Shown: positions 17,088-25,383 of the stretch, one piece after another
Layout: the number at the start of each line of letters is the position of its first letter
Position numbering within the stretch: the stretch's first letter is position 1
Assembly (NCBI GenBank): GCA_021777685.1
Contig: JAJYDH010000006.1
Location: 1-30,619, forward strand
Reading direction: 5' to 3'
Source: Planctomycetota bacterium
GTDB taxonomy: Bacteria > Planctomycetota > Planctomycetia > Isosphaerales > Isosphaeraceae
Length of the DNA stretch: 30,619 nucleotides
The notes under the pieces: model-generated
Seen by the model: only the letters and a program-made list of their open reading frames with translations
Told to the model about the DNA's origin: nothing
The model's database searches: none
Program-made: the position numbers and the translations under genes

Positions 17088-18605
17088 ATGTCGAAGAAGG
17101 TTGCCGTCTTCTGGCCGGGGGACTATCGATCCAAACCCAATGAGTGGGCCTTGCCGCAGGCCGGGGAGACGACCCGGCAGCTCGTCGCGGCCCTGACGAA
17201 GCTCGGCCGGACCCCCTACGTCGTGGACGGCTTCCTGACCCGGCCCGACCAGGCCATCTCGAAACTCGGGCCGATCGACGACCCGATGGTCGGCGTCTTC
17301 GTCCACTGGACGTATGCACCGCATACGGTGGACGGCGTCGTCGGCAAGGACAATCCGCTCTTGCTGGCTTCGAATTTCTCGGGGACCTGGCCGGGGCTGG
17401 TCGCGCTCCTGAACACCGGGGCGAGCCTGGAGAGCGTCGGCCGGGCCGCGTCGAGGGCATGGACCGACGCGCCGGACTGGACGCTCGACGTCCGGTTCAT
17501 GGAGCGGCTCGACGAGTGGTGTTCGACCGGCCGGATCGCCTACGACGAGTCCGAGCTTCGCGAGCCGGGCACGGTCTCGCCCTCGGCAGTCGCGATCGCC
17601 GACGGGGTGCTCGCCGAGATCAAGCGTAAGCGGGTCCTGGCCCTGATGCTCGGCGACACGTCGATGGGGATGATCAACGGCTATTTCGGCCCGAGGCTGC
17701 TCTACCCGATCGGTTTCAGCGAGCACAAGGTCGACCAGGCCTGGCTCATCGATCGATCGCGGTCGATCGCCGAGAAGCGGGTCGACGAGGCGTTCGCGTT
17801 CGTCGAGGACCGGGGCGTCCGGTTCCATTGGGGCGAGCCCGAGGCCGAGGATTTCACCCCCGAGGCGACCCGGTCGCAGCTCCGGGTGTACCTGACCGTC
17901 CTCGACCTGATCGACGAGTTCAAGGCCGATTGCCTGGGCTGGCAGTACCAGCTCGGCCTCCTGAACCTGTTGCCGCCGAGCGACTTCTGCGAGGGTTTAC
18001 TCAACTCGCACGCGAGGCCCGAGGGCAACGGTCACGTCATCATCACCAGCACCGAGGCCGACCAGGGGAACCTGGTGCCGATGGAGTTGATGAAGCGGGT
18101 CCTGGAGGCGAAGGGGCTCCCCGGCGCGGTCATGTTCCACGACGTCCGCTGGGGAGCCGAGCACGACGGCCGATGGCTCTGGGTCCTGCTCAACTCGGGG
18201 AGCTGCGGGGCGTACGCCTTCAACGAGGATCTCGACAACCTGGACGGCGTCCACAGCTACCGCCAGCCGTCCGGTTATTTCCCCGTGCCCGGCGGGACGT
18301 TCGCGGGCGTCAGCCGGCCCGGCCCGATCACCTGGGCCCGCGCCTGGATCGACCGGACGGGCGGGCTGGTGCTCGACCTCGGCCGAGGCGAGTCGGTCGA
18401 ATTGCCGAAAGACGTCCGCGAGTCGTGGTGGCGTGGGACCACCCGCCAGTGGCCGTTCATGGCCGCCGACCTCAGCTGCTCGCCCGGCACCATCATGGCC
18501 CACTACATGAGCAACCACGTCGCCGTCGCCTACGGCGACATCTTCGACGAGATGGTCGTCCTCGGCCGATCGCTCGGGATGCGGGTCCGGGTCCTGTCGA
18601 GTTGA
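17088..18605 (+). CDS. L-fucose isomerase-like protein
   Basis: This 505-aa cytoplasmic protein starts at ATG 17088, with GGGGAT upstream. It resembles L-fucose/arabinose isomerases, which convert an aldose to a ketose using Mn2+. The three FucI-type metal ligands appear in the right order: Glu323 (TSTEADQGNLVPMELMK), Asp352 (VMFHDVRWGAEHDG) and His477 (MSNHVAVAYGDI). The N-terminal part has the expected alternating alpha/beta pattern (VAVFWPGDYR, VGVFVHWTYAPHTVDG). It is shorter than FucI (about 590 aa), so the substrate may differ, and catalysis is not shown. The nested palindrome starts 17 bases after the stop and may terminate its transcript. Confidence 0.7.
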   Translation: MSKKVAVFWPGDYRSKPNEWALPQAGETTRQLVAALTKLGRTPYVVDGFLTRPDQAISKLGPIDDPMVGVFVHWTYAPHTVDGVVGKDNPLLLASNFSGTWPGLVALLNTGASLESVGRAASRAWTDAPDWTLDVRFMERLDEWCSTGRIAYDESELREPGTVSPSAVAIADGVLAEIKRKRVLALMLGDTSMGMINGYFGPRLLYPIGFSEHKVDQAWLIDRSRSIAEKRVDEAFAFVEDRGVRFHWGEPEAEDFTPEATRSQLRVYLTVLDLIDEFKADCLGWQYQLGLLNLLPPSDFCEGLLNSHARPEGNGHVIITSTEADQGNLVPMELMKRVLEAKGLPGAVMFHDVRWGAEHDGRWLWVLLNSGSCGAYAFNEDLDNLDGVHSYRQPSGYFPVPGGTFAGVSRPGPITWARAWIDRTGGLVLDLGRGESVELPKDVRESWWRGTTRQWPFMAADLSCSPGTIMAHYMSNHVAVAYGDIFDEMVVLGRSLGMRVRVLSS

Positions 18606-18621
18606 TCCAACATCCCGATCT

Positions 18622-18682
18622 CGTAGGGGACGCTCTGCGTCCCGCTCTCCCGTCGACGACGGGACGCAGAGCGTCCCCTACG
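18622..18682. repeat. Nested palindrome with 23-bp inverted arms
   Basis: The arms at 18622-18644 and 18660-18682 are exact 23-base reverse complements around a 15-base loop. Each arm is itself nearly self-complementary (GGGACGC-TCT-GCGTCCC), so either one long stem or two small hairpins can form. It begins 17 bases after the isomerase-like gene and could act as terminator or RNA-stability element. It may be a dispersed REP-like repeat. Confidence 0.85.
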
Positions 18683-18722
18683 ATGACTCGCGGTTGCATC
18701 GATGGCGCAGGCTTGTTAATCT

Positions 18723-18751
18723 TTGACGTCGCCCAAGGGAAGGGATACCCT
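18723..18751 (+). promoter_or_regulatory. Possible promoter of the 81-aa membrane protein gene
   Basis: TTGACG (18723-18728, five of six matches) is followed by a 17-base spacer and TACCCT (18746-18751, three of six). It would give a leader of about 160 bases containing the 18798-18821 hairpin. Confidence 0.3.
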
Positions 18752-18919
18752 CCCGCCAGGAACCTGCCCGGGTCAAGTCTCTCTCCTCGACCCATCCGAC
18801 ACCGGCGCCGAGGCCGGTGTCCCGCTCGATGCACTCATCGCATATTGAGTCTATCAGGGAAGAGCCCTGGCCCTCGTCGGCCGGTTGCAGGATGCCCGAG
18901 CCCCTATCGAGTACGCCCC

Positions 18920-19165
18920 ATGCATTTCAACATCAGCTTCACGAGCCTCGCCGTCATCCTCTGGTCGGGGATGCTGATCATTTCCGGGTCGATCTGGGTA
19001 CTCTCGTCGCAGGTCCGGAAATTGGTCGACGTCGTGGAGCAGCAGGGGAGGGCGAACCTCCGGGCCGCCGAGGCCGCGCGAAGGATGCCGGGCCGCCCGA
19101 CGTCGGGCGTCGCTCGGCGGACCGTCCGCCGGTCGGCCGGCCGGTCGATCGCCCGGGTCAACTGA
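18920..19165 (+). CDS. Small single-TM membrane protein
   Basis: This 81-aa protein has one strong hydrophobic segment (residues 8-30, SLAVILWSGMLIISGSIWVL). A short amphipathic or coiled stretch follows (SSQVRKLVDVVEQQGRANLR), then a very basic Arg-rich tail (RRTVRRSAGRSIARVN) that could touch nucleic acid or phospholipid head groups. The ribosome-binding site before ATG 18920 is weak. Its last eight bases overlap the end of the convergent gene at 19158. The coding call rests mainly on the clean TM segment. Confidence 0.5.
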   Translation: MHFNISFTSLAVILWSGMLIISGSIWVLSSQVRKLVDVVEQQGRANLRAAEAARRMPGRPTSGVARRTVRRSAGRSIARVN

Positions 19166-19589
19166 CCGGTCGCTGTGCCGTCTCGACCGTCTGGCGATCT
19201 TGCCGGTCGAAACGCCTCCGGGCCAGCCAGGCCCCGACATAGCCGGCCAGGACCGCGAGGTACGGCATGCCGAAGTACAGCCCGAGCATCCTCAGGATGC
19301 TGGCATCTGCGTCGACATGGACATTCGTCGTCCCGAAGAAGAGGAGCAAGGCCGCCAGGGCGATGAGGTTCGTGAGGGCGAAGCCCCAGTAGGCCGCCAG
19401 GTTCCGGCCCCGTCCCGCCATCAGCCTGGGGATGATGTTGCCGAGGATGCCGATCGCGATCGAACTCGTGAAGAAGTCGGGGCGGGATCGATCGTGGTAC
19501 ATCGCGGCCGCCCCCGCGCAGATGATCGCGACGTAGGCGGTCGCGACCATGAGGATCCGGAGCGAGAGCTTCGGCCTGGGTTCCGGCAT
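19158..19589 (-). CDS. Four-TM-like membrane protein, unknown function
   Basis: This 143-aa integral membrane protein starts MPEPRPKLSLRILMVATAYV, an N-terminus resembling a common planctomycete pattern in which a short basic 'LSLRxL' lead-in precedes the first transmembrane helix. Three to four hydrophobic segments are visible, about residues 10-30, 40-56, 66-84 and 102-122. The tail is basic and hydrophilic (ARRRFDRQDRQTVETAQ). It is the last gene of the minus-strand run after the PP2C and PLP-enzyme genes, 78 bases downstream. Function unknown. Confidence 0.75.
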   Translation of the reverse strand: MPEPRPKLSLRILMVATAYVAIICAGAAAMYHDRSRPDFFTSSIAIGILGNIIPRLMAGRGRNLAAYWGFALTNLIALAALLLFFGTTNVHVDADASILRMLGLYFGMPYLAVLAGYVGAWLARRRFDRQDRQTVETAQRPVS

Positions 19590-19667
19590 GGCTTGTGACT
19601 TCCAGCTCGACGGGCGGAAGATGGCGAAGGGGATTCGCCCGAGGTCGGCGATTATTGCCGCCGGGGC

Positions 19668-20849
19668 TCAGCTTCGGCCGAGGGCCTGGTCGAGGTCGGA
19701 CCAGAGGTCGTCGACGGACTCGATCCCCACGGAGAGGCGAATCAGGCCGGGCGTGATCCCCTGGCGGGCCCACTGCTCGGGCGATTGCGAGCGGTGGCTC
19801 GTGGTCGTCGGGTGGCTCAGGGTCGTCGAGACGTCCCCCAGGCTGGGGGCGTAGGGGATGTGGCGGAGGGACCGGATCAGGCGGTCGGCCTCCTCTCGCC
19901 CGCCGACGTCGAAGCTGACGACCGCCCCGAAACCGCCGGTCAGGACGCGCGCGGCCAGTTCGTGGTCGGGATGCCCTGGAAGGCCCGGATAGTGGACCCG
20001 GACGACCGAACGATGCCCCTCCAGCCGGCGGGCGATCTCCAGGGCCGAGGCGCACGCGCGGTCGGTCCGGACGGCGAGGGTCGAGACACCTCGGAGCGCC
20101 AGCCAGCTATCGAACGGGTTGCCGGTCAGGCCGAAGGTCGAGGCGATCGGCGCCGTCCGGTCGATCAACTCGCGACGGCCGACGATCAGGCCGAGGGTCA
20201 CGTCGCTGTGCCCGCCGATCGACTTGGTGGCCGAGTGGACCACGACGTCGGCACCCATCGCCAGGGGCCGGCAGAGCAGGGGGGCGAACGTGTGGTCGAC
20301 CGCCAGGATCACGCCGGCCTCGCGGGCGATGGCCGCCAGTCCCGAGATGTCCGCCAGCCGGAGCAGCGGGTTGGACAGGGTTTCGACGAACGCCAGCCTG
20401 GTCCGAGGGGTCAACGCAGGCCGGAGCGAGTCGGGCCGGGTTGCGTCGAACAGGTCGTGACCGATCCCGAACCGGGCCAGTTCCTTCGCGACCAGCATGG
20501 TCGTCCGGCCGTAAAGCCCCTCGGACAGCGCGACACGGTCTCCCTGGCCGAGGAGCGACAGCATCAGGGCCGACTCGGCGGCCATCCCCGAGGCGCAGAC
20601 GAGCGCCGCCTCGCCCCCTTCCAGGGCCGCGACCTTGGTTGCCAGTTGGAGGGCGTTGGGGTGGCCGTCGCGCGCGTAGACGAACCCATCAAGCATGCCG
20701 TGGTAGACGGCGTCGACCTGATCGACCCCCTGGAACTCGTAGACCGAGCTGAGCTGGATCGGCGGGGCGAGCGGGGGCGTCTTCGAGGGGTTCGGGATCG
20801 GCGGCCGGGCGCAGGTCGTGGAAGGGTCGGGTCCGGTCGGCTCGGGCAT
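19668..20849 (-). CDS. Cys/Met-metabolism PLP-dependent enzyme (cystathionine synthase/lyase family)
   Basis: This 393-aa fold-type I PLP enzyme belongs to the trans-sulfuration family, which includes cystathionine gamma-synthase, gamma- or beta-lyase, methionine gamma-lyase and O-acetylhomoserine sulfhydrylase. The PLP-binding lysine is Lys209 (HSATKSIGGHSDVTLG). Asp185 (LAVDHTFAP) should pair with the pyridine nitrogen, and Tyr58 (FVYARDGHPN) with the neighbouring subunit cofactor. CASGMAAESALM is the phosphate-binding region. Length is normal. The exact reaction cannot be assigned from motifs alone. The gene follows the PP2C gene by 37 bases on the same strand, a possible operon without an obvious functional link. 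Confidence 0.93.
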   Translation of the reverse strand: MPEPTGPDPSTTCARPPIPNPSKTPPLAPPIQLSSVYEFQGVDQVDAVYHGMLDGFVYARDGHPNALQLATKVAALEGGEAALVCASGMAAESALMLSLLGQGDRVALSEGLYGRTTMLVAKELARFGIGHDLFDATRPDSLRPALTPRTRLAFVETLSNPLLRLADISGLAAIAREAGVILAVDHTFAPLLCRPLAMGADVVVHSATKSIGGHSDVTLGLIVGRRELIDRTAPIASTFGLTGNPFDSWLALRGVSTLAVRTDRACASALEIARRLEGHRSVVRVHYPGLPGHPDHELAARVLTGGFGAVVSFDVGGREEADRLIRSLRHIPYAPSLGDVSTTLSHPTTTSHRSQSPEQWARQGITPGLIRLSVGIESVDDLWSDLDQALGRS

Positions 20850-20886
20850 CGTCGGCTCGGTCCTCGGTCTGGCGGTACGGCCCGCG

Positions 20887-22038
20887 TCAGTGGACGCTCG
20901 TCTTCCGGTGGATCCGGCCGGCCTGGCCGAGGATGTCGATCGCCTCGCCCACCCGCTTGAGCGCGGCCCTGAGCTTCAGCTCGCTCCGGAGGTCGCCCGC
21001 CGCCCTGCGGTGGTTGGCCAGGGCGGTCCAGTCGACCGGCCAGGTCTGCTCGATGGCGACCTGCTGGACCTTCCGGACGAGTTCCGCCAGGCGGTCGACC
21101 AGCTCCTCGGAGATCGGACAGTCGCAACTCCGGTAGAGATGCTCCTCGACCTCCGGATGGGCGGATTTCTTCTTCGACCCGAGGAGGCCGGCGAAGCCCT
21201 TGATCCAGCCCCCTTTCTTGCCGTTGGCGGCGTGGGGGTCGCTCATCTTGGGGACGTCGACGGCGCTGTCGGGCTCGACCCAGGGGCCGACCCGGGCGAT
21301 CACGACGGTGATGTTGTCCATCCCCCCGCGGAGGTTCGCCAGTTGGAGCAGGTAGCGGCAGGCGTCCTGGGGGTGGAAGTTGGCGGCGAAGGCGCCCAGC
21401 TCGGGGTCCTCGACCGGCCCGGAGAGGCCGTCGGAGCAGAGCAGGAAGACGTCCCCCGGCTCGACCGGCAGCGGCCCCTCGATGTCGACCTCGATGTTGG
21501 GGTCGGGGCCGAGGCTCCGGGTGATGACGTTCCGGGGGACGGCCTTGTTCGCCTGCTCGGCCGAGAGGTGGTTCCGGCGGACCAGCTCCCAGGCGAGGCT
21601 GTGGTCGAAGGAAAGCTGGTCGATCCGGCCGTTGCGGACCCGGTAGACCCGCGAGTCGCCGACGTGGGCGATCAGGGCCCCGTCGGGCAGCAGGAGCAGT
21701 GTCGATGCGGTCGTGCCCATCCCCTGGAAATCGCGATTGGCGCTGGCCTTGCCGTGGATCAGGCCGCCGACTTCCTTGTAAGCCTTGGTGATCGCCTCGG
21801 TGGGGGTGGCGCACTTCGACTTGGTGTAGTTGTGCGGGATGTTGTCGCAGGCCAGCTTGCTGGCCAGCTCGCCGACGGCGTGGGCGCCCATCCCGTCGGC
21901 GACCATGAACAGGTGGCCGCGGTGCTTCCAGGTCTCGACCTTCGAGGCGCGGACAACGGCGTGGCTGTCCTGGTTATTCGCGCGACGCATGCCGGTGTCG
22001 GTCGCGGCGGCGTCGACGATGATGTCGTCCCAATTCAC
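20887..22038 (-). CDS. PP2C-family Ser/Thr protein phosphatase with extra C-terminal module
   Basis: This 383-aa cytoplasmic protein starts at GTG 22038. Residues 1-253 are a complete PP2C domain with metal-binding motifs: RRANNQDSHAVV, FMVADGMGAHAVGE, GTTASTLLLLPDGALIAHVG, FLLCSDGLSG and DNITVVIARV. It should dephosphorylate Ser/Thr on proteins with Mn/Mg. After a Lys/Gly-rich linker (GKKGGWIKGFAGLLGSKKK) comes a helical module of about 80 residues, around 295-375 (YRSCDCPISEELVDRLAELV, TWPVDWTALANHRRAAGDLR), which I cannot assign. The leader is about 210 bases long if the promoter at 22249-22276 is used. It is a candidate antagonist of Hanks-type kinases such as the one at 28093. Confidence 0.93.
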   Translation of the reverse strand: MNWDDIIVDAAATDTGMRRANNQDSHAVVRASKVETWKHRGHLFMVADGMGAHAVGELASKLACDNIPHNYTKSKCATPTEAITKAYKEVGGLIHGKASANRDFQGMGTTASTLLLLPDGALIAHVGDSRVYRVRNGRIDQLSFDHSLAWELVRRNHLSAEQANKAVPRNVITRSLGPDPNIEVDIEGPLPVEPGDVFLLCSDGLSGPVEDPELGAFAANFHPQDACRYLLQLANLRGGMDNITVVIARVGPWVEPDSAVDVPKMSDPHAANGKKGGWIKGFAGLLGSKKKSAHPEVEEHLYRSCDCPISEELVDRLAELVRKVQQVAIEQTWPVDWTALANHRRAAGDLRSELKLRAALKRVGEAIDILGQAGRIHRKTSVH

Positions 22039-22394
22039 GACCCGGCCTTCAATCCGTGCTTTCCGGAATCAACGCCACCGACGCACGCTGCGGTGGCCCT
22101 GCGGTATCGGCGGGCCGGACGACCGGCCCCGGTCTTGACTCGCTCTTTCGTCCCTCGGAGAGTCCGCACAACCCGACGAGATCGCGAGACCGGCGATACC
22201 GACCCTGGGCACATTCGAGGTCTCGGGCGGGAATCAATCCATTCGACCATTGTATCGCAACCGGTCGCCCCGCCAAGCAAAAAAATCGGAAGATCGGCCG
22301 GAACGCGGTCTCGACGGGCGGACGATGGATCGATGGATGTCCCCTCGGGTCGGTAGGCACCAGAGACTACTTGCGGTATGGTGTTTTTGTGACG
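22039..22394. other. Divergent intergenic region
   Basis: This 356-base gap separates the PP2C gene (minus) from the M16 peptidase gene (plus). Apart from the PP2C promoter candidate it shows no gene, repeat or clear second promoter. The M16 frame is open backwards to 22056 but reads as unrelated Arg/Pro-rich sequence there. Confidence 0.5.
22249..22276 (-). promoter_or_regulatory. Possible promoter of the PP2C gene with UP-like A/T tract
   Basis: On the minus strand TTGGCG (22271-22276) and TACAAT (22249-22254, five of six) are separated by 16 bases. A run of seven T on that strand (22279-22286) lies just upstream of the -35, like an UP element. Confidence 0.4.
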
Positions 22395-25106
22395 ATGGAC
22401 CGCCCTTTTCCTCCGTGGGACGCGCCCGGATCGATGAACCCTCCCCTCCAGCTCGACACCTTCCATTTCTCCAAGACCACGCTGGCCAACGGGATCGACG
22501 TGATCGCCCGCCGTCAGGGGCCGCTGCCGGTCGTCGCCGTGAACCTCTGGTACCACGTCGGCTCCAAGAACGAGGAGCGCCGCCAGAGGGGGTTCGCCCA
22601 CCTCTTCGAGCATCTCATGTTCGAGGGGTCGGAGCACTATCCGGGCGACTTCTTCAAGCCGCTCCAGCGGCTCGGCGCGAGCATCAACGGCTCGACCTCG
22701 TCGGACCGGACCAACTATTACGAGGATCTCCCCGCCGCCCACGTCGAGCTGGCCCTGGCGATGGAGTCGGACCGGATGGGCCACTTCCTGCCGGCCCTGA
22801 GCGACGAGAAGATCCGCGTCCAGAAGGACGTGGTGAAGAACGAGTACCGCCAGAACGTCGCCAACCGCCCGTACGGGATGGCCGGGCGGCTGATGGCCGA
22901 GGCGATGTTCCCCCCCGGGCATCCTTATAGCTGGACCACGATCGGCGTGATGGAGGACGTCGAGGCCGCCTCTCGTGACGACGTCGAGGCGTTCTTCCGC
23001 CGGTTCTACGTCCCGGGTAACGCCAGCCTCGCCCTGGTCGGCGACATCGACGAGGAACGGGCCCTGGCCCTGGCCGAGCGCTATTTCGGCGACCTCCCCG
23101 GCGGGACGAGGTCGCTAACCCCGTGGGCGCCCGAGCCGAAGCTCTCGGGCGAGGTCGCCATCCGGGTCCACGACCGGGTCGAGCTCGACCGCCTCTACCT
23201 CTCCTGGCACACCGTCCGCCAGTTCGGCGAAGAGGACGCGGCGCTGGTCCTGCTGGCCGACATCCTCGGCCGGGGGAAGTCGTGCCGGCTCTTCCGCAGG
23301 CTGGTGGTCGAGGCGGGCCTGTCGCAGGACGTCGGCTCGCACCAGTCCGGCCGCGAGCTGGCCGGCACCTTCAGCGTGACCACGACCCTCCGCCCCGGCC
23401 GCTCCTGGGAGCAGGCCCGCGACCTGATCGACGCCGAGATCGCCTCGATCGCCGACCGGGGGGTCGAGGAGGCCGAGCTGGCCCGGGTCAAGAACGGCCG
23501 GCTCGCCGGGTTCATCTACGCGCTGGACAACGTCGGCGGCTTCGGCGGCGTGGCCGATCGGCTCAATGCCTACAACACGTATCTCGGCGACCCGGGCCGG
23601 ATCACGTCCGACCTGGCGCGCTACCAGTCGGTGACGGCCGATGCGGTCCGCCAGGCCGCCCGGTATTACCTCGACGGGGCCCCGAGGGCCTGCCTGACGG
23701 TGCTCGGGCGGAAGCCGGCGACGGCCCTCCCGCCGCTCGACCGGTCGACCGCCCCGGCCCCTTCGGCGGCGACGCCGTTCCGGGCCCCCCGGCCCGAGGT
23801 CTTCGCCCTGAAGTGCGGCCTGCCGGTCTGGGTGATCCCCCGTCGCGACCTTCCGATCGTCGCCTCGACCTTCGTGCTCGACGCTGGGGCCTCGACCCAC
23901 GGACCGGGCCGGGGAGGGCTGGCCTCGCTGACCGCCGACCTGCTCGACGAGGGGACGGCCTCCCGGTCTTCGCACCAGATCGCGCTGGCAGTCGAGGGGA
24001 TGGGGACGTCGCTCTCGGTCTCGGCCGGCTGGGATGGCGCCTACATCGGCCTCCAGTGCCTGACGACGCACCTGGCGCCGAGCCTCGACCTGGCTACCGA
24101 CGTCCTCCGGAACCCCAGCTTCCCGGCCGAGGAGTGGGACCGGGTCCACGCCCAGACCCTCGCCGGACTCAAGGCCGAGCGCGACAGCGCCGAGGCCAGG
24201 GCCGGCCGGGCGCTCCTGCGGGCCCTCTTCGACGCCGACCACCCCTACCGGGTGCCGGTCGACGGCGAGGAGGCGACGGTCGCCCGGCTGACCCGGGATG
24301 ACCTCGTCGCGTTCCACCGGGATCGCTACACGCCGGGGGACGCGGCGTTCGTCATCGCCGGGGACGTCGACCCCGGACGGATCGTCGAGATGCTCGACGA
24401 CCGGCTCTCGGGCTGGTCGGGGCGGGCCCCGGCAGGGGCCGAGGTCCGGACGGTCGCGAATCGGACGAGCCCCCGGATCTTGCTCCTCGACCGGCCCGGC
24501 GCGCCCCAGGCGGTGGTCCGGGTCGGCCACGCGGGGACCCACCGGCTCGACCCGGATTACCTCGACCTGGTCGTCTGGAACCAGATCCTCGGCGGCCAGT
24601 TCAGCTCCCGGCTCAACGCCCGGCTCCGCGAGGAGAAGGGGTTCACCTACGGGGTCCGGAGCCACTTCGATTTCCGGAAGGGCGCCGGCCCGTTCCTGAT
24701 CTCGTCGTCTCTCCAATCGGACCGGCTGGACGAGGCGCTCGAAGACCTCCGAGGCGAGGTCTTCGGCCTGCTCGGCGACCGGCCGCCGACCGCCGCCGAG
24801 CTTGACGACGCGCGAAGGTCGCTGATCGAGGGGCAGGCCCGCCATTTCGAGACCCCCTCGGCGCTGGTCTCGCGGTATGCCGGGCTGTTCCTCCACGGCC
24901 TCCCCCCCGATCACCACGCCGGGTTCGCCGAGCGGCTGGACGCCGTGAACCTGGCCAGCATGGAGGCGGCGGCGCGGCGGCGGGTCGATCCCCGGGCCTT
25001 CGTCTTCGTGATCGTGGCCGACGCGGACCTCGTCGCCGGGCCGCTCGAAGCCCTGGGCTGGGCCCCGGTCGAGCGTTTCGACGAGCGGGACGCGCCACTG
25101 GGCTGA
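22395..25106 (+). CDS. M16-family zinc peptidase, two-domain single chain
   Basis: This 903-aa protein, from ATG 22395 (ATG 22434 is an alternative, and the ribosome-binding site is weak for both), contains two M16 halves in one chain. The N-terminal half has the inverted zinc motif HxxEH at H69, E72, H73 (FAHLFEHLMFEG) and the third ligand E150 (VVKNEYRQN), 76 residues after H73, as usual. The second half begins near residue 475 (LKCGLPVWVIPRRDLPIVAS) and has no HxxEH (GLASLTADLLDEG), but keeps the substrate-clamping pattern LNARLREEKGFTYGVRSHF. This is the standard active/inactive pair, here fused. No signal peptide is seen, so cytoplasmic. It would degrade or process peptides. An intrinsic terminator follows. 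Confidence 0.95.
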   Translation: MDRPFPPWDAPGSMNPPLQLDTFHFSKTTLANGIDVIARRQGPLPVVAVNLWYHVGSKNEERRQRGFAHLFEHLMFEGSEHYPGDFFKPLQRLGASINGSTSSDRTNYYEDLPAAHVELALAMESDRMGHFLPALSDEKIRVQKDVVKNEYRQNVANRPYGMAGRLMAEAMFPPGHPYSWTTIGVMEDVEAASRDDVEAFFRRFYVPGNASLALVGDIDEERALALAERYFGDLPGGTRSLTPWAPEPKLSGEVAIRVHDRVELDRLYLSWHTVRQFGEEDAALVLLADILGRGKSCRLFRRLVVEAGLSQDVGSHQSGRELAGTFSVTTTLRPGRSWEQARDLIDAEIASIADRGVEEAELARVKNGRLAGFIYALDNVGGFGGVADRLNAYNTYLGDPGRITSDLARYQSVTADAVRQAARYYLDGAPRACLTVLGRKPATALPPLDRSTAPAPSAATPFRAPRPEVFALKCGLPVWVIPRRDLPIVASTFVLDAGASTHGPGRGGLASLTADLLDEGTASRSSHQIALAVEGMGTSLSVSAGWDGAYIGLQCLTTHLAPSLDLATDVLRNPSFPAEEWDRVHAQTLAGLKAERDSAEARAGRALLRALFDADHPYRVPVDGEEATVARLTRDDLVAFHRDRYTPGDAAFVIAGDVDPGRIVEMLDDRLSGWSGRAPAGAEVRTVANRTSPRILLLDRPGAPQAVVRVGHAGTHRLDPDYLDLVVWNQILGGQFSSRLNARLREEKGFTYGVRSHFDFRKGAGPFLISSSLQSDRLDEALEDLRGEVFGLLGDRPPTAAELDDARRSLIEGQARHFETPSALVSRYAGLFLHGLPPDHHAGFAERLDAVNLASMEAAARRRVDPRAFVFVIVADADLVAGPLEALGWAPVERFDERDAPLG

Positions 25107-25116
25107 GGAAATCGGA

Positions 25117-25150
25117 GCCCGCCCGGCGAAAATCGGGCGGGCTTCCCGTT
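25117..25150 (+). terminator. Rho-independent terminator after the M16 gene
   Basis: A perfect 9-bp stem GCCCGCCCG (25117-25125) / CGGGCGGGC (25134-25142) with loop GCGAAAAT is followed by TTCCCGTTT. It begins 11 bases after the M16 stop. Confidence 0.85.
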
Positions 25151-25243
25151 TCTGGTGGGGGGGACCTCGCGGCCGGGGGCCCGGCGATTCGGGCGATCCC
25201 GTGATTTCAGCTCACGACCCGCCCTCGACTCGGGGCCCGCCGC

Positions 25244-25249
25244 TATAAT
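25244..25249 (+). promoter_or_regulatory. Consensus -10 box upstream of the toroid gene
   Basis: A perfect TATAAT stands out in GC-rich sequence about 135 bases before ATG 25384 and after the M16 terminator. No -35 hexamer with a good match was found at 16-18 bases, so an activator or an alternative sigma factor may be needed. Confidence 0.4.
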
Positions 25250-25383
25250 AGTGGGAAAGTCGCCCAGGGCCGTCCCCCCGGTCCGGCCCGTCCGCCATCC
25301 TGGGATGAATAATGGACCCGCGCGGCCCGTCTCCAGGTTGCCCCATCTCGAAGCGTCGGCTACCGCCCGGGGACCGTTCGACC

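Larger units (their letters stand above)
18606..18919. other. Intergenic region rich in inverted repeats
   Basis: This 314-base gap holds the nested palindrome (18622-18682), a possible promoter (18723-18751) and a smaller perfect 9-bp hairpin GACACCGGC/GCCGGTGTC at 18798-18806 and 18813-18821 with a six-base loop. No coding sequence was supported. Confidence 0.6.

Noticed and set aside
20818..22356. Long plus-strand open frame opposite the PP2C gene
   Set aside because: Its sequence mirrors PP2C codons and contains no domain; the minus-strand PP2C is unambiguous.
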